Assembly (NCBI RefSeq): GCF_947495325.1
Contig: NZ_CANLYK010000001.1
Location: 868,001 to 932,000, forward strand
Direction of reading: 5' to 3'
Origin: an uncultured Allomuricauda sp.
GTDB taxonomy: Bacteria > Bacteroidota > Bacteroidia > Flavobacteriales > Flavobacteriaceae
DNA length: 64,000 bases
Position 1 is the first letter of the stretch, and each line of letters opens with the position of its first letter. The notes beneath the pieces are model-generated. The model had not been told where the DNA came from. It saw only the letters and a program-made list of their open reading frames with translations, and searched no databases. The translations under genes were made by a program, and so were the position numbers. Positions 38,602 to 48,150 of this stretch are shown one piece after another.

Positions 38602-39243
38602 TTAGTTTTTATTTTCCAACAGAGGTACAAATCGAAAAGAACCTAATTCCTGTTTTTCAAATTCCTTTTCAGATTTTCGTGTAAAAAGAGTCATGACCTG
38701 TTCTTCCACTCCTACTGGAATCACCAAACGACCTCCCACCTTTAGCTGCGACATTAACGGTTTTGGAACTTCCGGAGCTCCAGCCGTCACTATAATCCCA
38801 TCAAAAGGAGCCTGCTGGGGCAAACCTTTGTAACCATCACCAAAAATTACCTTTTTTGGGCGATAGTTCATTTTAGCAAAAAACAATTTGGTCTTTTTAA
38901 AGAGTTCCTGCTGTCTTTCAATAGTAAATACTTTTGCCTTTAGATGCAGCAATACCGCTGTTTGATATCCACTTCCCGTACCTATTTCAAGAATAGTGTC
39001 GTTTGGTTTTATCTTTAGCAACTCCGTTTGAAAAGCAACGGTATACGGTTGGGAAATAGTTTGTTCCGCACCAATGGGAAAAGCCTTATCCTGATAGGCA
39101 TGGTCCTCAAAACCGCTATCCAAAAACAAATGTCGAGGAATCGTTTTAATGGCATCCAAAACCTTTGTATCCGTTATTCCCTTAGCAGACAAAACATCCG
39201 CTAGTTTATTACGCATGCCCTTATGCTTTAATGTATCTCTCAT
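38602..39243 (-). CDS. pcm: Protein-L-isoaspartate O-methyltransferase
   Basis: About 213 residues from the internal ATG at 39243, which matches the usual family start (MRDTLKHKGMRNKL); an extra 29 residues from an upstream ATG are less likely. The enzyme methylates isoaspartyl residues with SAM to start repair of damaged proteins. Motifs: AFPIGAEQTISQPYTVAF, SAM-binding ILEIGTGSGYQTAVL, and FDGIIVTAGAPEVP. The 39330 start remains possible, as no strong promoter decides it. Confidence 0.93.
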   Translation of the reverse strand: MRDTLKHKGMRNKLADVLSAKGITDTKVLDAIKTIPRHLFLDSGFEDHAYQDKAFPIGAEQTISQPYTVAFQTELLKIKPNDTILEIGTGSGYQTAVLLHLKAKVFTIERQQELFKKTKLFFAKMNYRPKKVIFGDGYKGLPQQAPFDGIIVTAGAPEVPKPLMSQLKVGGRLVIPVGVEEQVMTLFTRKSEKEFEKQELGSFRFVPLLENKN

Positions 39244-39358
39244 TGTTATAGTCTGGCGTACGAATTTAAAAAGTTCTTTAGGAATTTTATAGGTAGATGC
39301 GCTCTTATTTTTATGGAAGAGTGATGCCATATCCTTATTTTTGACAAAAACAGTACGT

Positions 39359-40324
39359 ATGTTAAAAGTTGGTGTTCTTGGTGCAGGACATTTAGGTAAA
39401 ATTCACCTTAGGCTCTTAAATGATTCTGACAACTATGAACTTGTTGGTTTTTATGATCCCGATGAAATCAACGCAAAAAAAGTAGCAGATGAATTTGGGT
39501 ATTCATACTTTGAGAATATCAATACCCTTATTGATGCTGTTGATGTAGTTGATATTGTTACTCCCACTCTATCCCATTTTGACTGCGCCAAAAAAGCGAT
39601 TACCAAAGGGAAACATATTTTTATTGAAAAGCCGATCACCAATACTTTTCAGGAAGCTGAAGAACTATTAAAATTAGCCGAAGAATTTAAAGTAAAGGGT
39701 CAAGTTGGACATGTGGAACGTTTTAACCCGGCGTTTATAGCGGTTAGGGACACCATTGAAAACCCAATGTTCATTGAAACGCACAGATTGGCTGAGTTTA
39801 ATCCCAGGGGAACTGATGTCCCTGTGGTTTTGGATTTGATGATTCATGACATTGATGTGATTTTGAGCGTTGTAAAATCAGAAGTGAAACAGATAAACGC
39901 CAGCGGTGTTTCCGTGGTAAGTAAATCACCAGATATTGCGAATGCCAGAATTGAATTTGAAAATGGTTGTGTTGCTAACTTAACCTCAAGCAGGATATCA
40001 TTAAAAAACATGCGTAAATCCCGATTCTTTCAACAAGATGCTTACATCTCAGTTGACTTTTTGGAAAAGAAGGTCGAGGTCGTAAAAATGAAGGATGCCC
40101 CAGAAAAACCTGGAGATTTTGATATGATTTTACAAAATGCAGAAGGCGATAAAAAACAAATCTATTTTGAAAATCCGGATATTGAAACCAACAATGCCAT
40201 TTTGGAGGAGCTTGAAACCTTCGCAAATGCTATAAATACTAATACTGAACCTGTAGTGACTTTAAAACAAGGAACACAGGCGTTGCGTGTTGCCCTTCAA
40301 ATTATAGAATCGTTTAAACAATAA
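39359..40324 (+). CDS. Gfo/Idh/MocA-family oxidoreductase
   Basis: About 321 residues from the ATG at 39359; a TTG at 39341 lies inside a -7 box TATTTTTG (39336-39343). Rossmann motif VGVLGAGHLGKIH (about residues 3-15), IEKPITNTFQEAE (conserved EKP), and the VGHVERFNPAF and MIHDIDVIL segments of the C-terminal domain. NAD(P)-dependent sugar or polyol dehydrogenase fold; substrate unknown. First gene of a long plus-strand run ending at the terminator near 48.1 kb; the next gene starts 4 bp later. Confidence 0.9.
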   Translation: MLKVGVLGAGHLGKIHLRLLNDSDNYELVGFYDPDEINAKKVADEFGYSYFENINTLIDAVDVVDIVTPTLSHFDCAKKAITKGKHIFIEKPITNTFQEAEELLKLAEEFKVKGQVGHVERFNPAFIAVRDTIENPMFIETHRLAEFNPRGTDVPVVLDLMIHDIDVILSVVKSEVKQINASGVSVVSKSPDIANARIEFENGCVANLTSSRISLKNMRKSRFFQQDAYISVDFLEKKVEVVKMKDAPEKPGDFDMILQNAEGDKKQIYFENPDIETNNAILEELETFANAINTNTEPVVTLKQGTQALRVALQIIESFKQ

Positions 40325-40328
40325 GTCT

Positions 40329-41216
40329 ATGAAAACAATAGCAGTAATTGGCGCAGGTACCATGGGCAATGGAATAGCTCACGTTTTCGCACAAAATGGG
40401 TTTCAAGTACATCTTGTTGACATTGCACAGGCTTCTTTGGATAAAGGTTTGGCAACAATCACCAAAAATTTGGACCGTATGCTTTCCAAAGCAGTCATTA
40501 CGGAAAAAGTCAAGGAGAATACTCTCAATAACATAGCGACATTTACCAGTTTAAAAGCAGGAGTTGCCAATACGGATTTGGTAGTTGAGGCAGCAACCGA
40601 AAATCTTGACATCAAACTAGAGATTTTTAAGGATTTAGATGGGATTTGTGACACTAAAACCATTTTAGCCACAAACACTTCTTCCATATCAATAACTCAA
40701 ATTGCCGCGGTCACAAATCGTCCAGAAAAGGTAATAGGCATGCATTTTATGAATCCAGTGCCAATTATGAAACTGGTAGAAATCATACGGGGATACAGTA
40801 CTTCAGATGAAGTGACCAAAACAGTTATGGACTTGTCCTCCAAATTGGGCAAAACCCCGACCGAGGTAAATGATTACCCGGGGTTTGTGGCCAACCGTAT
40901 CCTTATGCCCATGATCAATGAGGCAATTGAAACCTTGTACAATGGAGTGGCTGGTGTTCAAGAGATAGATACCGTTATGAAATTGGGAATGGCACACCCA
41001 ATGGGACCTTTACAACTCGCAGATTTTATTGGGCTGGATGTTTGCCTGTCCATTTTGAATGTAATGTACGATGGGTTCAAGAATCCAAAATACGCTCCCT
41101 GTCCCCTATTGGTGAATATGGTTATGGCTGGAAAACTGGGTGTAAAGTCCGGTGAGGGGTTTTATCATTATGCCCAATCCAGAAAAGCGGAAAAAGTATC
41201 ATCTCAATTTAATTAA
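40329..41216 (+). CDS. 3-hydroxyacyl (3-hydroxybutyryl)-CoA dehydrogenase
   Basis: 295 residues, single-function PaaH/Hbd type. NAD-binding VIGAGTMGNGIAHVFAQNG (about residues 5-23), ATNTSSISIT, catalytic His in GMHFMNPVPIMKLVE, and the C-terminal domain DYPGFVANRILMPMINEA and GEGFYHY. It oxidises 3-hydroxyacyl-CoA (or reduces acetoacetyl-CoA) in fatty-acid or butanoate metabolism. Tightly packed between the oxidoreductase and DUF1015 genes, suggesting one transcript. Confidence 0.95.
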   Translation: MKTIAVIGAGTMGNGIAHVFAQNGFQVHLVDIAQASLDKGLATITKNLDRMLSKAVITEKVKENTLNNIATFTSLKAGVANTDLVVEAATENLDIKLEIFKDLDGICDTKTILATNTSSISITQIAAVTNRPEKVIGMHFMNPVPIMKLVEIIRGYSTSDEVTKTVMDLSSKLGKTPTEVNDYPGFVANRILMPMINEAIETLYNGVAGVQEIDTVMKLGMAHPMGPLQLADFIGLDVCLSILNVMYDGFKNPKYAPCPLLVNMVMAGKLGVKSGEGFYHYAQSRKAEKVSSQFN

Positions 41217-41222
41217 ACAACA

Positions 41223-42458
41223 ATGGCCCTAATAAAACCATTTAAGGCCATTCGCCCAACTAAGGACAAGGCACCTTACGTTGCTTCAAGGTCTTATGAA
41301 GAATATTCCAAAGAAGAGCTTAAATCTGTTTTAAAGTACAATCCATTTTCGTTCTTGCACATTATCAACCCTGGTTTTAAGTTTGATAAAACCATTACCG
41401 GAAAAGAACGATTTAAACTCGTTCATAATCGCTATCTGGAGTTTTTAGAGGATGCCATCTTCACAAAAGACAATCAACCCTGTTTCTATTTATACCAAAT
41501 AACAAAACGCGACTTTAAAACTTTAGGTTTTTTCTGTGCGTGTAATGTGTTGGACTATCAGAATGATATCATTAAAAAGCATGAGAATACTATACATAGG
41601 AGAGAAGAGCTATTTGCCAACTACTTAAATACCGTGGGTTTCAATGCCGAGCCTGTGCTTATGACCTATTCAGATAATGAATCCATAAAAGCATTGCTAC
41701 AAAATGAAGCTGCAAAAGAACCGCATTATAACTTTACAACTACGGACAAAATAAATCATAAGCTCTGGAAAATAGGAGAAAAGAGCACCATTGCAAAACT
41801 TGAAAATGCGTTTGGTAAAATCGATGCGCTTTATATTGCCGATGGTCATCATCGTAGTGCTTCATCAAATCTTTTGGCAGAAAAAATGAAAGCTGCCAAT
41901 ACCTCACATACTGGTAATGAAGCCTATAATTTTTTTATGACCTATCTAATTCCTGAATCGGAGATTAGAATATACGAATTTAATAGGATGGTCAAAGATT
42001 TGAACGGCTACTCAAAAGAGGAATTCTTAATTCAACTGGACACCTATTTCAGGATCGAAAAAAAAGATGATGGATTGTACAAACCTACACGAAAACATCA
42101 TTTTAGTATGTATTTGGATGGTAAGTTTTATTCGCTTTACCTTAGAAAAACAGTGTATGAATTTACAGATGCTTTGAGCGAATTGGATACCCAAATACTT
42201 TATAAAACCATACTGGAACCCATCTTGGGAATTCATGATTTAAGGAACGATAAGCGCATTTCTTATGGGTATGGGAAATACAATCTCCTTAAAATGAAAG
42301 ATAGTATTGACAGGGGTGAGTTTGCGGTTGGTTTCAGTTTGGTTGCTATCGATATTAATGAAATAAAGTCCATTGCCGATGCCGGATTGGTTATGCCGCC
42401 AAAAAGCACCTATATTGAACCAAAGTTAAGAAGTGGGCTTACAATTTATGAGCTTTAA
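41223..42458 (+). CDS. DUF1015 family protein
   Basis: 411 residues, cytoplasmic. Family features: KAPYVASRSYEEYS at the start, SFLHIINPGF, the central ALYIADGHHRSASSNLLA motif with two adjacent histidines, and DLRNDKRISYG. The family (sometimes called SpoIIIAC-unrelated uncharacterised kinase-like or DUF1015) has no firmly established activity that I can state. In many bacteria it neighbours amino-acid or hydroxyacid dehydrogenase genes; here it follows a 3-hydroxyacyl-CoA dehydrogenase by 6 bp. Confidence 0.88.
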   Translation: MALIKPFKAIRPTKDKAPYVASRSYEEYSKEELKSVLKYNPFSFLHIINPGFKFDKTITGKERFKLVHNRYLEFLEDAIFTKDNQPCFYLYQITKRDFKTLGFFCACNVLDYQNDIIKKHENTIHRREELFANYLNTVGFNAEPVLMTYSDNESIKALLQNEAAKEPHYNFTTTDKINHKLWKIGEKSTIAKLENAFGKIDALYIADGHHRSASSNLLAEKMKAANTSHTGNEAYNFFMTYLIPESEIRIYEFNRMVKDLNGYSKEEFLIQLDTYFRIEKKDDGLYKPTRKHHFSMYLDGKFYSLYLRKTVYEFTDALSELDTQILYKTILEPILGIHDLRNDKRISYGYGKYNLLKMKDSIDRGEFAVGFSLVAIDINEIKSIADAGLVMPPKSTYIEPKLRSGLTIYEL

Positions 42459-42480
42459 TACAAATTGAATTTTAATTTCT

Positions 42481-43140
42481 ATGTCGATAAAGGACAATCT
42501 TACAAGCATAAAAAATAAGCTTCCAAAAGAAGTTACCCTTGTGGCTGTATCCAAGACCAAACCCAACGATACTATTTTAGAAGCCTATAAAGCTGGACAA
42601 CGCGTTTTTGGAGAAAACAAAATACAGGAAATGACCCAGAAGTGGGAATCATTGCCAAAAGATATTGAGTGGCATATGATAGGTCATGTACAACGAAATA
42701 AGGTTAAGTACATGGCTGAATATGTTTCGCTTATTCACGGAGTGGACAGTTTTAGGTTGCTTAAAGAAATTGACAAACAAGCCAAAAAGCACAATCGTGT
42801 AATACCATGCTTGTTGCAAATGCATATCGCGGAAGAAGAAACCAAATTTGGATTGGACAGTTCAGAATTGAACCATATTGTAAGCTCTGAAGAATTTAAA
42901 GTCCTTAAAAACATCAAAATTATAGGTTTGATGGGAATGGCAACGTTCACTGATAACAAGTTGCAGGTAAGAAAAGAATTTGCCAATCTAAAATCCATGT
43001 TCGATGACTTAAAAAACAGTCTTTCGGACATCTCTGTTTTATCTATGGGGATGAGTGGGGATTATTCACTTGCCATCGAAGAAGGCAGCACTATGGTGCG
43101 GATTGGAAGTAGTATATTTGGAGCTCGCAACTATTCATAA
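42481..43140 (+). CDS. YggS-type PLP homeostasis protein
   Basis: 219 residues, a TIM-barrel fold-type III PLP-binding protein related to the N-terminal domain of alanine racemase. The PLP lysine is in TLVAVSKTKP; further family motifs are FGENKIQEMTQKW, WHMIGHVQRNKVKY, MHIAEEETKFG, GLMGMATF, LSMGMSGDYSLAIEEGSTMVRIGSSIFGAR. Members control vitamin B6 balance. It is part of the long plus-strand run. Confidence 0.95.
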   Translation: MSIKDNLTSIKNKLPKEVTLVAVSKTKPNDTILEAYKAGQRVFGENKIQEMTQKWESLPKDIEWHMIGHVQRNKVKYMAEYVSLIHGVDSFRLLKEIDKQAKKHNRVIPCLLQMHIAEEETKFGLDSSELNHIVSSEEFKVLKNIKIIGLMGMATFTDNKLQVRKEFANLKSMFDDLKNSLSDISVLSMGMSGDYSLAIEEGSTMVRIGSSIFGARNYS

Positions 43141-43160
43141 CTTATTTTCAGACACTTTTC

Positions 43161-44522
43161 ATGTACGCCATACTCGATATTGAAAGCACAGGGGGGAAAT
43201 ACAATGAAGAAGGTATCATGGAAATTGCAATCCACAGGTTTGATGGGCATAAAGTGGTGGATACGTTTATTGGTTTAATAAATCCTGAAAGGGAAATTCA
43301 ACCATTTGTAGTAAAACTCACGGGAATCAATAACAAAATGCTTCGGTCGGCACCTAAATTTCACGAAGTGGCAAAACGTATTGTAGAAATTACGGAAGAT
43401 GCCATTATTGTAGCACATAATGCTCAGTTTGATTATAGAATACTTCGAACCGAATTTAGAAGACTGGGGTATGATTTTCAGCGAAAAACCCTTTGTACGG
43501 TAGATTTGTCCAAAAAATTGCTTCCAGACGCGGAGTCCCACAGTTTAGGAAAGCTCGTTCGCTCATTGGGCATTCCCTTGAGTGACCGTCATAGGGCAAA
43601 TGGAGATGCGGTGGCCACACTAAAACTTTTTAAATTATTGTTGGGTAAAGATTCCGAAAAGGTCATCATTAAAGAAGTTATTCGTGAGGAATCCCAAGGA
43701 GAATTGTCCCCTACACAGTTGGACATAGTTTCTGACCTGCCTTCTGAAACAGGCGTTTACTATATGCATGATAAAGATGGTGAGATTATCTTTTTAGGTA
43801 AGACAAAAGACATAAAAAAAAGAGTGAACCAACACTTTACAAATGTAAGTCAGCTTGCCAGAAAGCTTCAAAAAGAAACTAAAAAAGTAACCTATGAGCA
43901 AACTGGAAATGAACTGGTAGCCATTTTAAAAGAATATCAAGAACTAAAGAAAATAAATCCCAAACACAATGCCATTACCAAAAAAAAGCTTTTTTCACAC
44001 GTTATCAATTTTTCAAAAAATGGTGCGCCCCATATTTCGGTCGATATTGTGAAAAGTAGATTTCAGAAAGATCAAAGAATTGGATTCAACGGTGTTCCAT
44101 CGGCAAAAAGTTTTCTAAACAAAATAAGCGAGGAATTTGAGCTTTGCCCAACATCATTGGGTTTGGATGCGATTTGTGCCCATTTTGAGAATGGGTGTAC
44201 GGATAGTTGTATGACGATTGGGGATGCATTGGATTATAATCAAAAACTAAACTCCGCTTTTAGTAAATACAGTATTCTTGGGAAAAGTATCGCCCTTGTA
44301 GATAGAGGTCGAGAAGTTGGTGAACGCAGTTTTATCTTAATCAAAAATGGTGCTTTACAGGGTTTTGGTTATGTTGAGTTAAACCATCAAATAAATAATA
44401 TTCATATATTGGAATCGATTTTGACGCCAATGTCAAGCGACGAAAACACTTCATTCATTATTGAGTCCTATTTAAGAAAAAATAAAAAATTCAAGGTTTT
44501 AGAATTAACACCTGCCCTTTGA
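43161..44522 (+). CDS. DnaQ-like exonuclease fused to GIY-YIG/UvrC-type nuclease
   Basis: 453 residues. Residues 1-165 are a DEDDh 3'-5' exonuclease related to the DNA polymerase III epsilon subunit: YAILDIESTGG (Asp and Glu), AHNAQFDYRIL, and HRANGDAVATLKL. Residues about 190-275 are a GIY-YIG domain (SETGVYYMHDKDGEIIFLGKTKDIKKRV) with a UvrC-like continuation (LKEYQELKKINPKHNAI). The last 150 residues are unassigned. Similar fusions are known (mycobacterial and Bacteroidota Cho-like proteins) and are linked to excision repair. Followed by a channel gene with overlapping start and stop. Confidence 0.9.
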   Translation: MYAILDIESTGGKYNEEGIMEIAIHRFDGHKVVDTFIGLINPEREIQPFVVKLTGINNKMLRSAPKFHEVAKRIVEITEDAIIVAHNAQFDYRILRTEFRRLGYDFQRKTLCTVDLSKKLLPDAESHSLGKLVRSLGIPLSDRHRANGDAVATLKLFKLLLGKDSEKVIIKEVIREESQGELSPTQLDIVSDLPSETGVYYMHDKDGEIIFLGKTKDIKKRVNQHFTNVSQLARKLQKETKKVTYEQTGNELVAILKEYQELKKINPKHNAITKKKLFSHVINFSKNGAPHISVDIVKSRFQKDQRIGFNGVPSAKSFLNKISEEFELCPTSLGLDAICAHFENGCTDSCMTIGDALDYNQKLNSAFSKYSILGKSIALVDRGREVGERSFILIKNGALQGFGYVELNHQINNIHILESILTPMSSDENTSFIIESYLRKNKKFKVLELTPAL

Positions 44523-45358
44523 AAGAACATAAAATACATTCTGGTTGGAAAAACACACTGCATGAAATCATTTATGAGGCAGATACACCCTTGGGCAAAT
44601 TCTTTGACATTGTCCTTTTTGTTCTCATCGTACTCAGCGTAATCTTAGTAATGCTGGAAAGTGTCAAAGAAGTTGATCAGAATTTCCATAAGATTTTATT
44701 GACCTTGGAATGGGTAGTTACCATTTTCTTTACCCTGGAATATATAGCAAGACTTATCAGCATTAAGAAACCATGGAAATATGTTTTCAGTCTTTATGGA
44801 ATTATTGATTTTGTTTCCACCATCCCTTTATACCTATCCTACATTTTTGCAGGTTCGCAAGTATTGTTAGCGGTAAGGGCCTTCAGGCTCCTACGGATTT
44901 TTAGAATACTTAAGCTTGTTAAGTTTATGGGGGAGGCGTCACAACTAAAAGCCGCTTTAAAAGCAAGCAGGGCCAAAATAGCTGTTTTCATCTATGTTGT
45001 TTTGATTCTTTCAGTAATCATGGGAACGATCATGTATTTAATTGAAAGCAATGAAGCTGGATTTACCAGCATTCCCCGAAGCATTTATTGGACCATTGTT
45101 ACGCTAACCACTGTTGGCTATGGCGATATTGCACCACAAACCAACTTAGGGCAATTCCTGGCCACTATTATCATGGTTTTGGGTTACGGCATTATAGCAG
45201 TACCAACCGGTATTGTCACTGTCGAATTCTCAAGGCATAAGAATGGAGACAAGGCCAAAAGTGTTGTGCACACCAATACGCAAGCATGTCCCAGTTGCGC
45301 TTCAGAAGGTCATCGTGATGATGCTTCCAACTGCTATAATTGCGGCGAACTGTTATGA
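44519..45358 (+). CDS. Voltage-gated potassium-channel-like protein with zinc ribbon
   Basis: 279 residues, TTG start overlapping the previous stop by 4 bp. Six transmembrane helices (about residues 27-225) with an arginine-rich S4 (AVRAFRLLRIFRILKLVKF) and selectivity filter T198-V-G-Y-G-D203 typical of K+ channels. After S6 the C-terminus has four cysteines, C257, C260, C272 and C275 (CPSC and CYNC), a zinc-ribbon pattern not usual in the channel family. The miaA start overlaps its stop. Confidence 0.9.
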   Translation: MKEHKIHSGWKNTLHEIIYEADTPLGKFFDIVLFVLIVLSVILVMLESVKEVDQNFHKILLTLEWVVTIFFTLEYIARLISIKKPWKYVFSLYGIIDFVSTIPLYLSYIFAGSQVLLAVRAFRLLRIFRILKLVKFMGEASQLKAALKASRAKIAVFIYVVLILSVIMGTIMYLIESNEAGFTSIPRSIYWTIVTLTTVGYGDIAPQTNLGQFLATIIMVLGYGIIAVPTGIVTVEFSRHKNGDKAKSVVHTNTQACPSCASEGHRDDASNCYNCGELL

Positions 45359-46278
45359 AATCGAATATCTTAATTTCAGTAGTGGGTCCAACTGCTATTG
45401 GAAAGACCGCTTTGGGCATTTTGCTTGCCAAGCATTTTAAGACTGAAATTATTTCAGCTGACTCCCGACAATTTTTTAAGGAGATGAATATTGGTACTGC
45501 CGTGCCTTCTTCTGATGAACTAAACACCGTTAAACATCATTTTATACAGCACAAAAGCATTCTTGAACCCTATTCCGTTGGTGATTTTGAAAAAGATGCT
45601 GTTTCATTGCTTGAAACGCTTTTTCAAGAAAATAATATTGCGGTTATGGTTGGCGGCAGTGGTCTTTATGTTGATGCCGTTATAGGAGGATTGGATGAAT
45701 TCCCCGAAGTAGACCCAAAACTGCGTGAAACCCTAACCAAAAGGCTTGAAACTGATGGATTACAAAGTTTACAAACAGAGTTGAAGGCACGCGACCCTAA
45801 ATACTATGGCAACGTTGATATTGAAAATCCACACAGACTAATCCGAGCTTTGGAAGTTTGTATAACCTCCAATAAACCCTATTCCTCATTTTTAGGACAG
45901 AAAAAGAAAACGAGAAATTTTACTTCCTTTTACATTGGCATACAGGCAGAAAGGGAAATTATTTATGACCGAATAAATCAACGGGTGGATCTTATGTTGG
46001 AGTCCGGTTTGCTGGAAGAAGCGCAAAAACTTTACAAGCATAGACAGCTCAACGCATTGCAAACAGTTGGCTACAAAGAACTTTTTGAATATCTTGACGG
46101 ACATTTCACCTTGGATTTTGCCATTTCCGAAATCAAAAAAAATACACGACGCTTCGCCAAAAGACAATTGACATGGTTGCGCAAAAACAAGGATATTTTT
46201 TGGGTTAATTTTGATGATGGGCACGAAGTAATGCTGAAAAAAATAACTGACCAACTTAAAACCAACCTGCATGCCTAA
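45355..46278 (+). CDS. miaA: tRNA dimethylallyltransferase
   Basis: About 307 residues from ATG 45355, which overlaps the channel stop (ATGA). MiaA adds a dimethylallyl group to A37 of tRNAs reading codons starting with U. Motifs: P-loop VVGPTAIGKTALG, ISADSRQFFKEMNIGTA, VMVGGSGLYVDAVI, NPHRLIRALEV, and LNALQTVGYKELFEYLDG. It overlaps the gluconokinase start by 8 bp. Confidence 0.97.
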   Translation: MKSNILISVVGPTAIGKTALGILLAKHFKTEIISADSRQFFKEMNIGTAVPSSDELNTVKHHFIQHKSILEPYSVGDFEKDAVSLLETLFQENNIAVMVGGSGLYVDAVIGGLDEFPEVDPKLRETLTKRLETDGLQSLQTELKARDPKYYGNVDIENPHRLIRALEVCITSNKPYSSFLGQKKKTRNFTSFYIGIQAEREIIYDRINQRVDLMLESGLLEEAQKLYKHRQLNALQTVGYKELFEYLDGHFTLDFAISEIKKNTRRFAKRQLTWLRKNKDIFWVNFDDGHEVMLKKITDQLKTNLHA

Positions 46279-46765
46279 CAGTCAAAAGGTATTTATTCTA
46301 ATGGGAGTTTCCGGAACCGGAAAATCCACAATTGGCAACTTGCTTTCCAACAAACTTGGCATTCCCTTTTTTGATGGAGATGATTTTCATCCTGAGGCAA
46401 ATATTAAAAAAATGGGAGCTGGTATACCATTAAGTGATGATGACAGACAAGGATGGCTCATCAGATTGAATGAATTGGCTAAGGAATATAAATTCAACGG
46501 TGCAATAATTGCATGCTCAGCCCTAAAGGAAAGCTATCGGGAAATGCTACAGAATGAAATGGAGAATCAACTCCAGTTCGTCCATTTGGAAGGTACTTTT
46601 GAGCTTATAAAATCTAGATTGGAAAATAGAAAAGACCATTTTATGCCCTTGGAGTTGCTCAAATCACAATTTGAAACACTTGAACCGCCCCAAGATGCAA
46701 TTACCGTATCCATATCCTTGACCCCTGAAGACATTGTACATCATATTGTAAACCAAACGCAATGA
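46271..46765 (+). CDS. gntK: Gluconokinase
   Basis: 164 residues, GntK/IdnK family. Phosphorylates gluconate to 6-phosphogluconate. P-loop FILMGVSGTGKSTIG, substrate motif FFDGDDFHPEANIKKM, and IPLSDDDRQGWL are diagnostic. It overlaps miaA upstream by 8 bp and the gluconate permease downstream by 4 bp, making a gluconate uptake and activation pair at the end of the run. Confidence 0.96.
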   Translation: MPNSQKVFILMGVSGTGKSTIGNLLSNKLGIPFFDGDDFHPEANIKKMGAGIPLSDDDRQGWLIRLNELAKEYKFNGAIIACSALKESYREMLQNEMENQLQFVHLEGTFELIKSRLENRKDHFMPLELLKSQFETLEPPQDAITVSISLTPEDIVHHIVNQTQ

Positions 46766-48099
46766 TAGAAATCAATTTATTGCTAGCCGTTTTAGCTGGT
46801 ATAGCCATACTCCTATTCCTAATTTTAAAATTACGGATCCATGCTTTTATTGCCTTACTTATGGGGAGTATTGCAGTTGGTTTAATTGCTGGACTGGATG
46901 CAAAGGAAATTATTAAAACCGTTCAAGATGGCATGGGCAGTACTTTGGGCTTTGTTGCCACTGTAGTAGGTCTTGGAGCAATGTTCGGGGCTATCTTGGA
47001 AACTTCGGGCGGCGCAAAAACCATTGCCGATTTTATGGTATCCAAATTTGGATTAAAAAAAGCTCCAGGAGCAATGGTAATTTCTGGTTTTTTAATAGCC
47101 ATACCTGTTTTTTTTGATGTTGCTTTTATCATTTTGGTTCCCATGATCTATGCATTGCAACGAAAAACCGGAAAATCCCTTCTACTCTATGCCATACCCC
47201 TACTAGCTGGTTTGGCAATTACCCATGCATTTATTCCTCCAACCCCTGGTCCTATCGCCGTGGCAGATATCATCGGGGCTGATTTGGGCTGGGTTATTTT
47301 GGTCGGTTTTCTTGCAGGTATTCCTACGGCATTGATTGCCGGACTTTTATTTGGCCGGTTTATAGCAAAGAAAATATTTGTAGAGGCTCCTAAGCAGCTG
47401 GAAGATACCCAACCCTCTTCCCTACCCCCCATTGGTCAAACCTTATTGATAATTGCCTTTCCAATTATTCTAATCTTGCTCAACACTATTGTGTCTACCG
47501 GGGCATTAGGGATAACCAACAAAACAGTATTGAACGGTATTGCTTTGATAGGACATCCCTTTTCTGCATTGTTAATCGCAAATATTTTGGCATGGTACTT
47601 CTTTGGAATTAAAAGAGGATTCACCAAACAGCAACTTTTTGATATTTCTACTAAATCATTGGCTCCGGCGGGAACCATTATTTTACTAACAGGTGCTGGT
47701 GGGGTTTTTAAACAAGTGCTTACAAATACAGGTGCGGGAGAACTGTTAGCCACATCTTTAAGCAATGCTGGTTTTCCTGTATTGGCATTTGCTTTTATAA
47801 GTGCTGCAATTGTTAGAGTGATTCAAGGTTCTTCTACGGTTGCCATGATTACCGCAGCAGGTTTAATATCACCATTGTTGCTAAACGCATCATTAAGTCC
47901 GATAGAGCTTGCCTGCATGGTTATTGCTATTGCATCCGGTGCAAGTATCTTTTCACATGTAAATGATAGTGGTTTTTGGTTAGTAGGTCAATATTTAGGT
48001 ATTACAGAAAAGCAAACGTTTAAATCCTGGACGGTCATGACCACAATTCTTGCTTTTGTGGGTATCTTTACTGTATCCATCATCTACATTTTGGTATAA
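46762..48099 (+). CDS. gntP: Gluconate:H+ symporter, GntP family
   Basis: 445 residues with about 12 hydrophobic helices. Family motifs: GFVATVVGLGAMFGAILETSGGA, FFDVAFIILVPMIYAL, HAFIPPTPGPIAVADIIGADLG, and the RVIQGSSTVAMITAAGL segment. It imports gluconate (or related hexonates) using the proton gradient; GntK encoded just upstream phosphorylates it. Inner-membrane protein. A strong terminator follows the stop. Confidence 0.95.
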   Translation: MIEINLLLAVLAGIAILLFLILKLRIHAFIALLMGSIAVGLIAGLDAKEIIKTVQDGMGSTLGFVATVVGLGAMFGAILETSGGAKTIADFMVSKFGLKKAPGAMVISGFLIAIPVFFDVAFIILVPMIYALQRKTGKSLLLYAIPLLAGLAITHAFIPPTPGPIAVADIIGADLGWVILVGFLAGIPTALIAGLLFGRFIAKKIFVEAPKQLEDTQPSSLPPIGQTLLIIAFPIILILLNTIVSTGALGITNKTVLNGIALIGHPFSALLIANILAWYFFGIKRGFTKQQLFDISTKSLAPAGTIILLTGAGGVFKQVLTNTGAGELLATSLSNAGFPVLAFAFISAAIVRVIQGSSTVAMITAAGLISPLLLNASLSPIELACMVIAIASGASIFSHVNDSGFWLVGQYLGITEKQTFKSWTVMTTILAFVGIFTVSIIYILV

Positions 48100-48100
48100 A

Positions 48101-48126
48101 AAAACCACCCTTTGGGTGGCTTTCTT
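48101..48126 (+). terminator. Intrinsic terminator ending the nine-gene run
   Basis: Stem CCACCC (48105-48110) with GGGTGG (48114-48119), TTT loop, flanked by an A-run before (from 48099) and a T-rich tail CTTTCTTT after. The A-run makes it usable for the convergent RR gene as well. Confidence 0.85.
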
Positions 48127-48150
48127 TATGTATTATTTATTTTGAAAATC

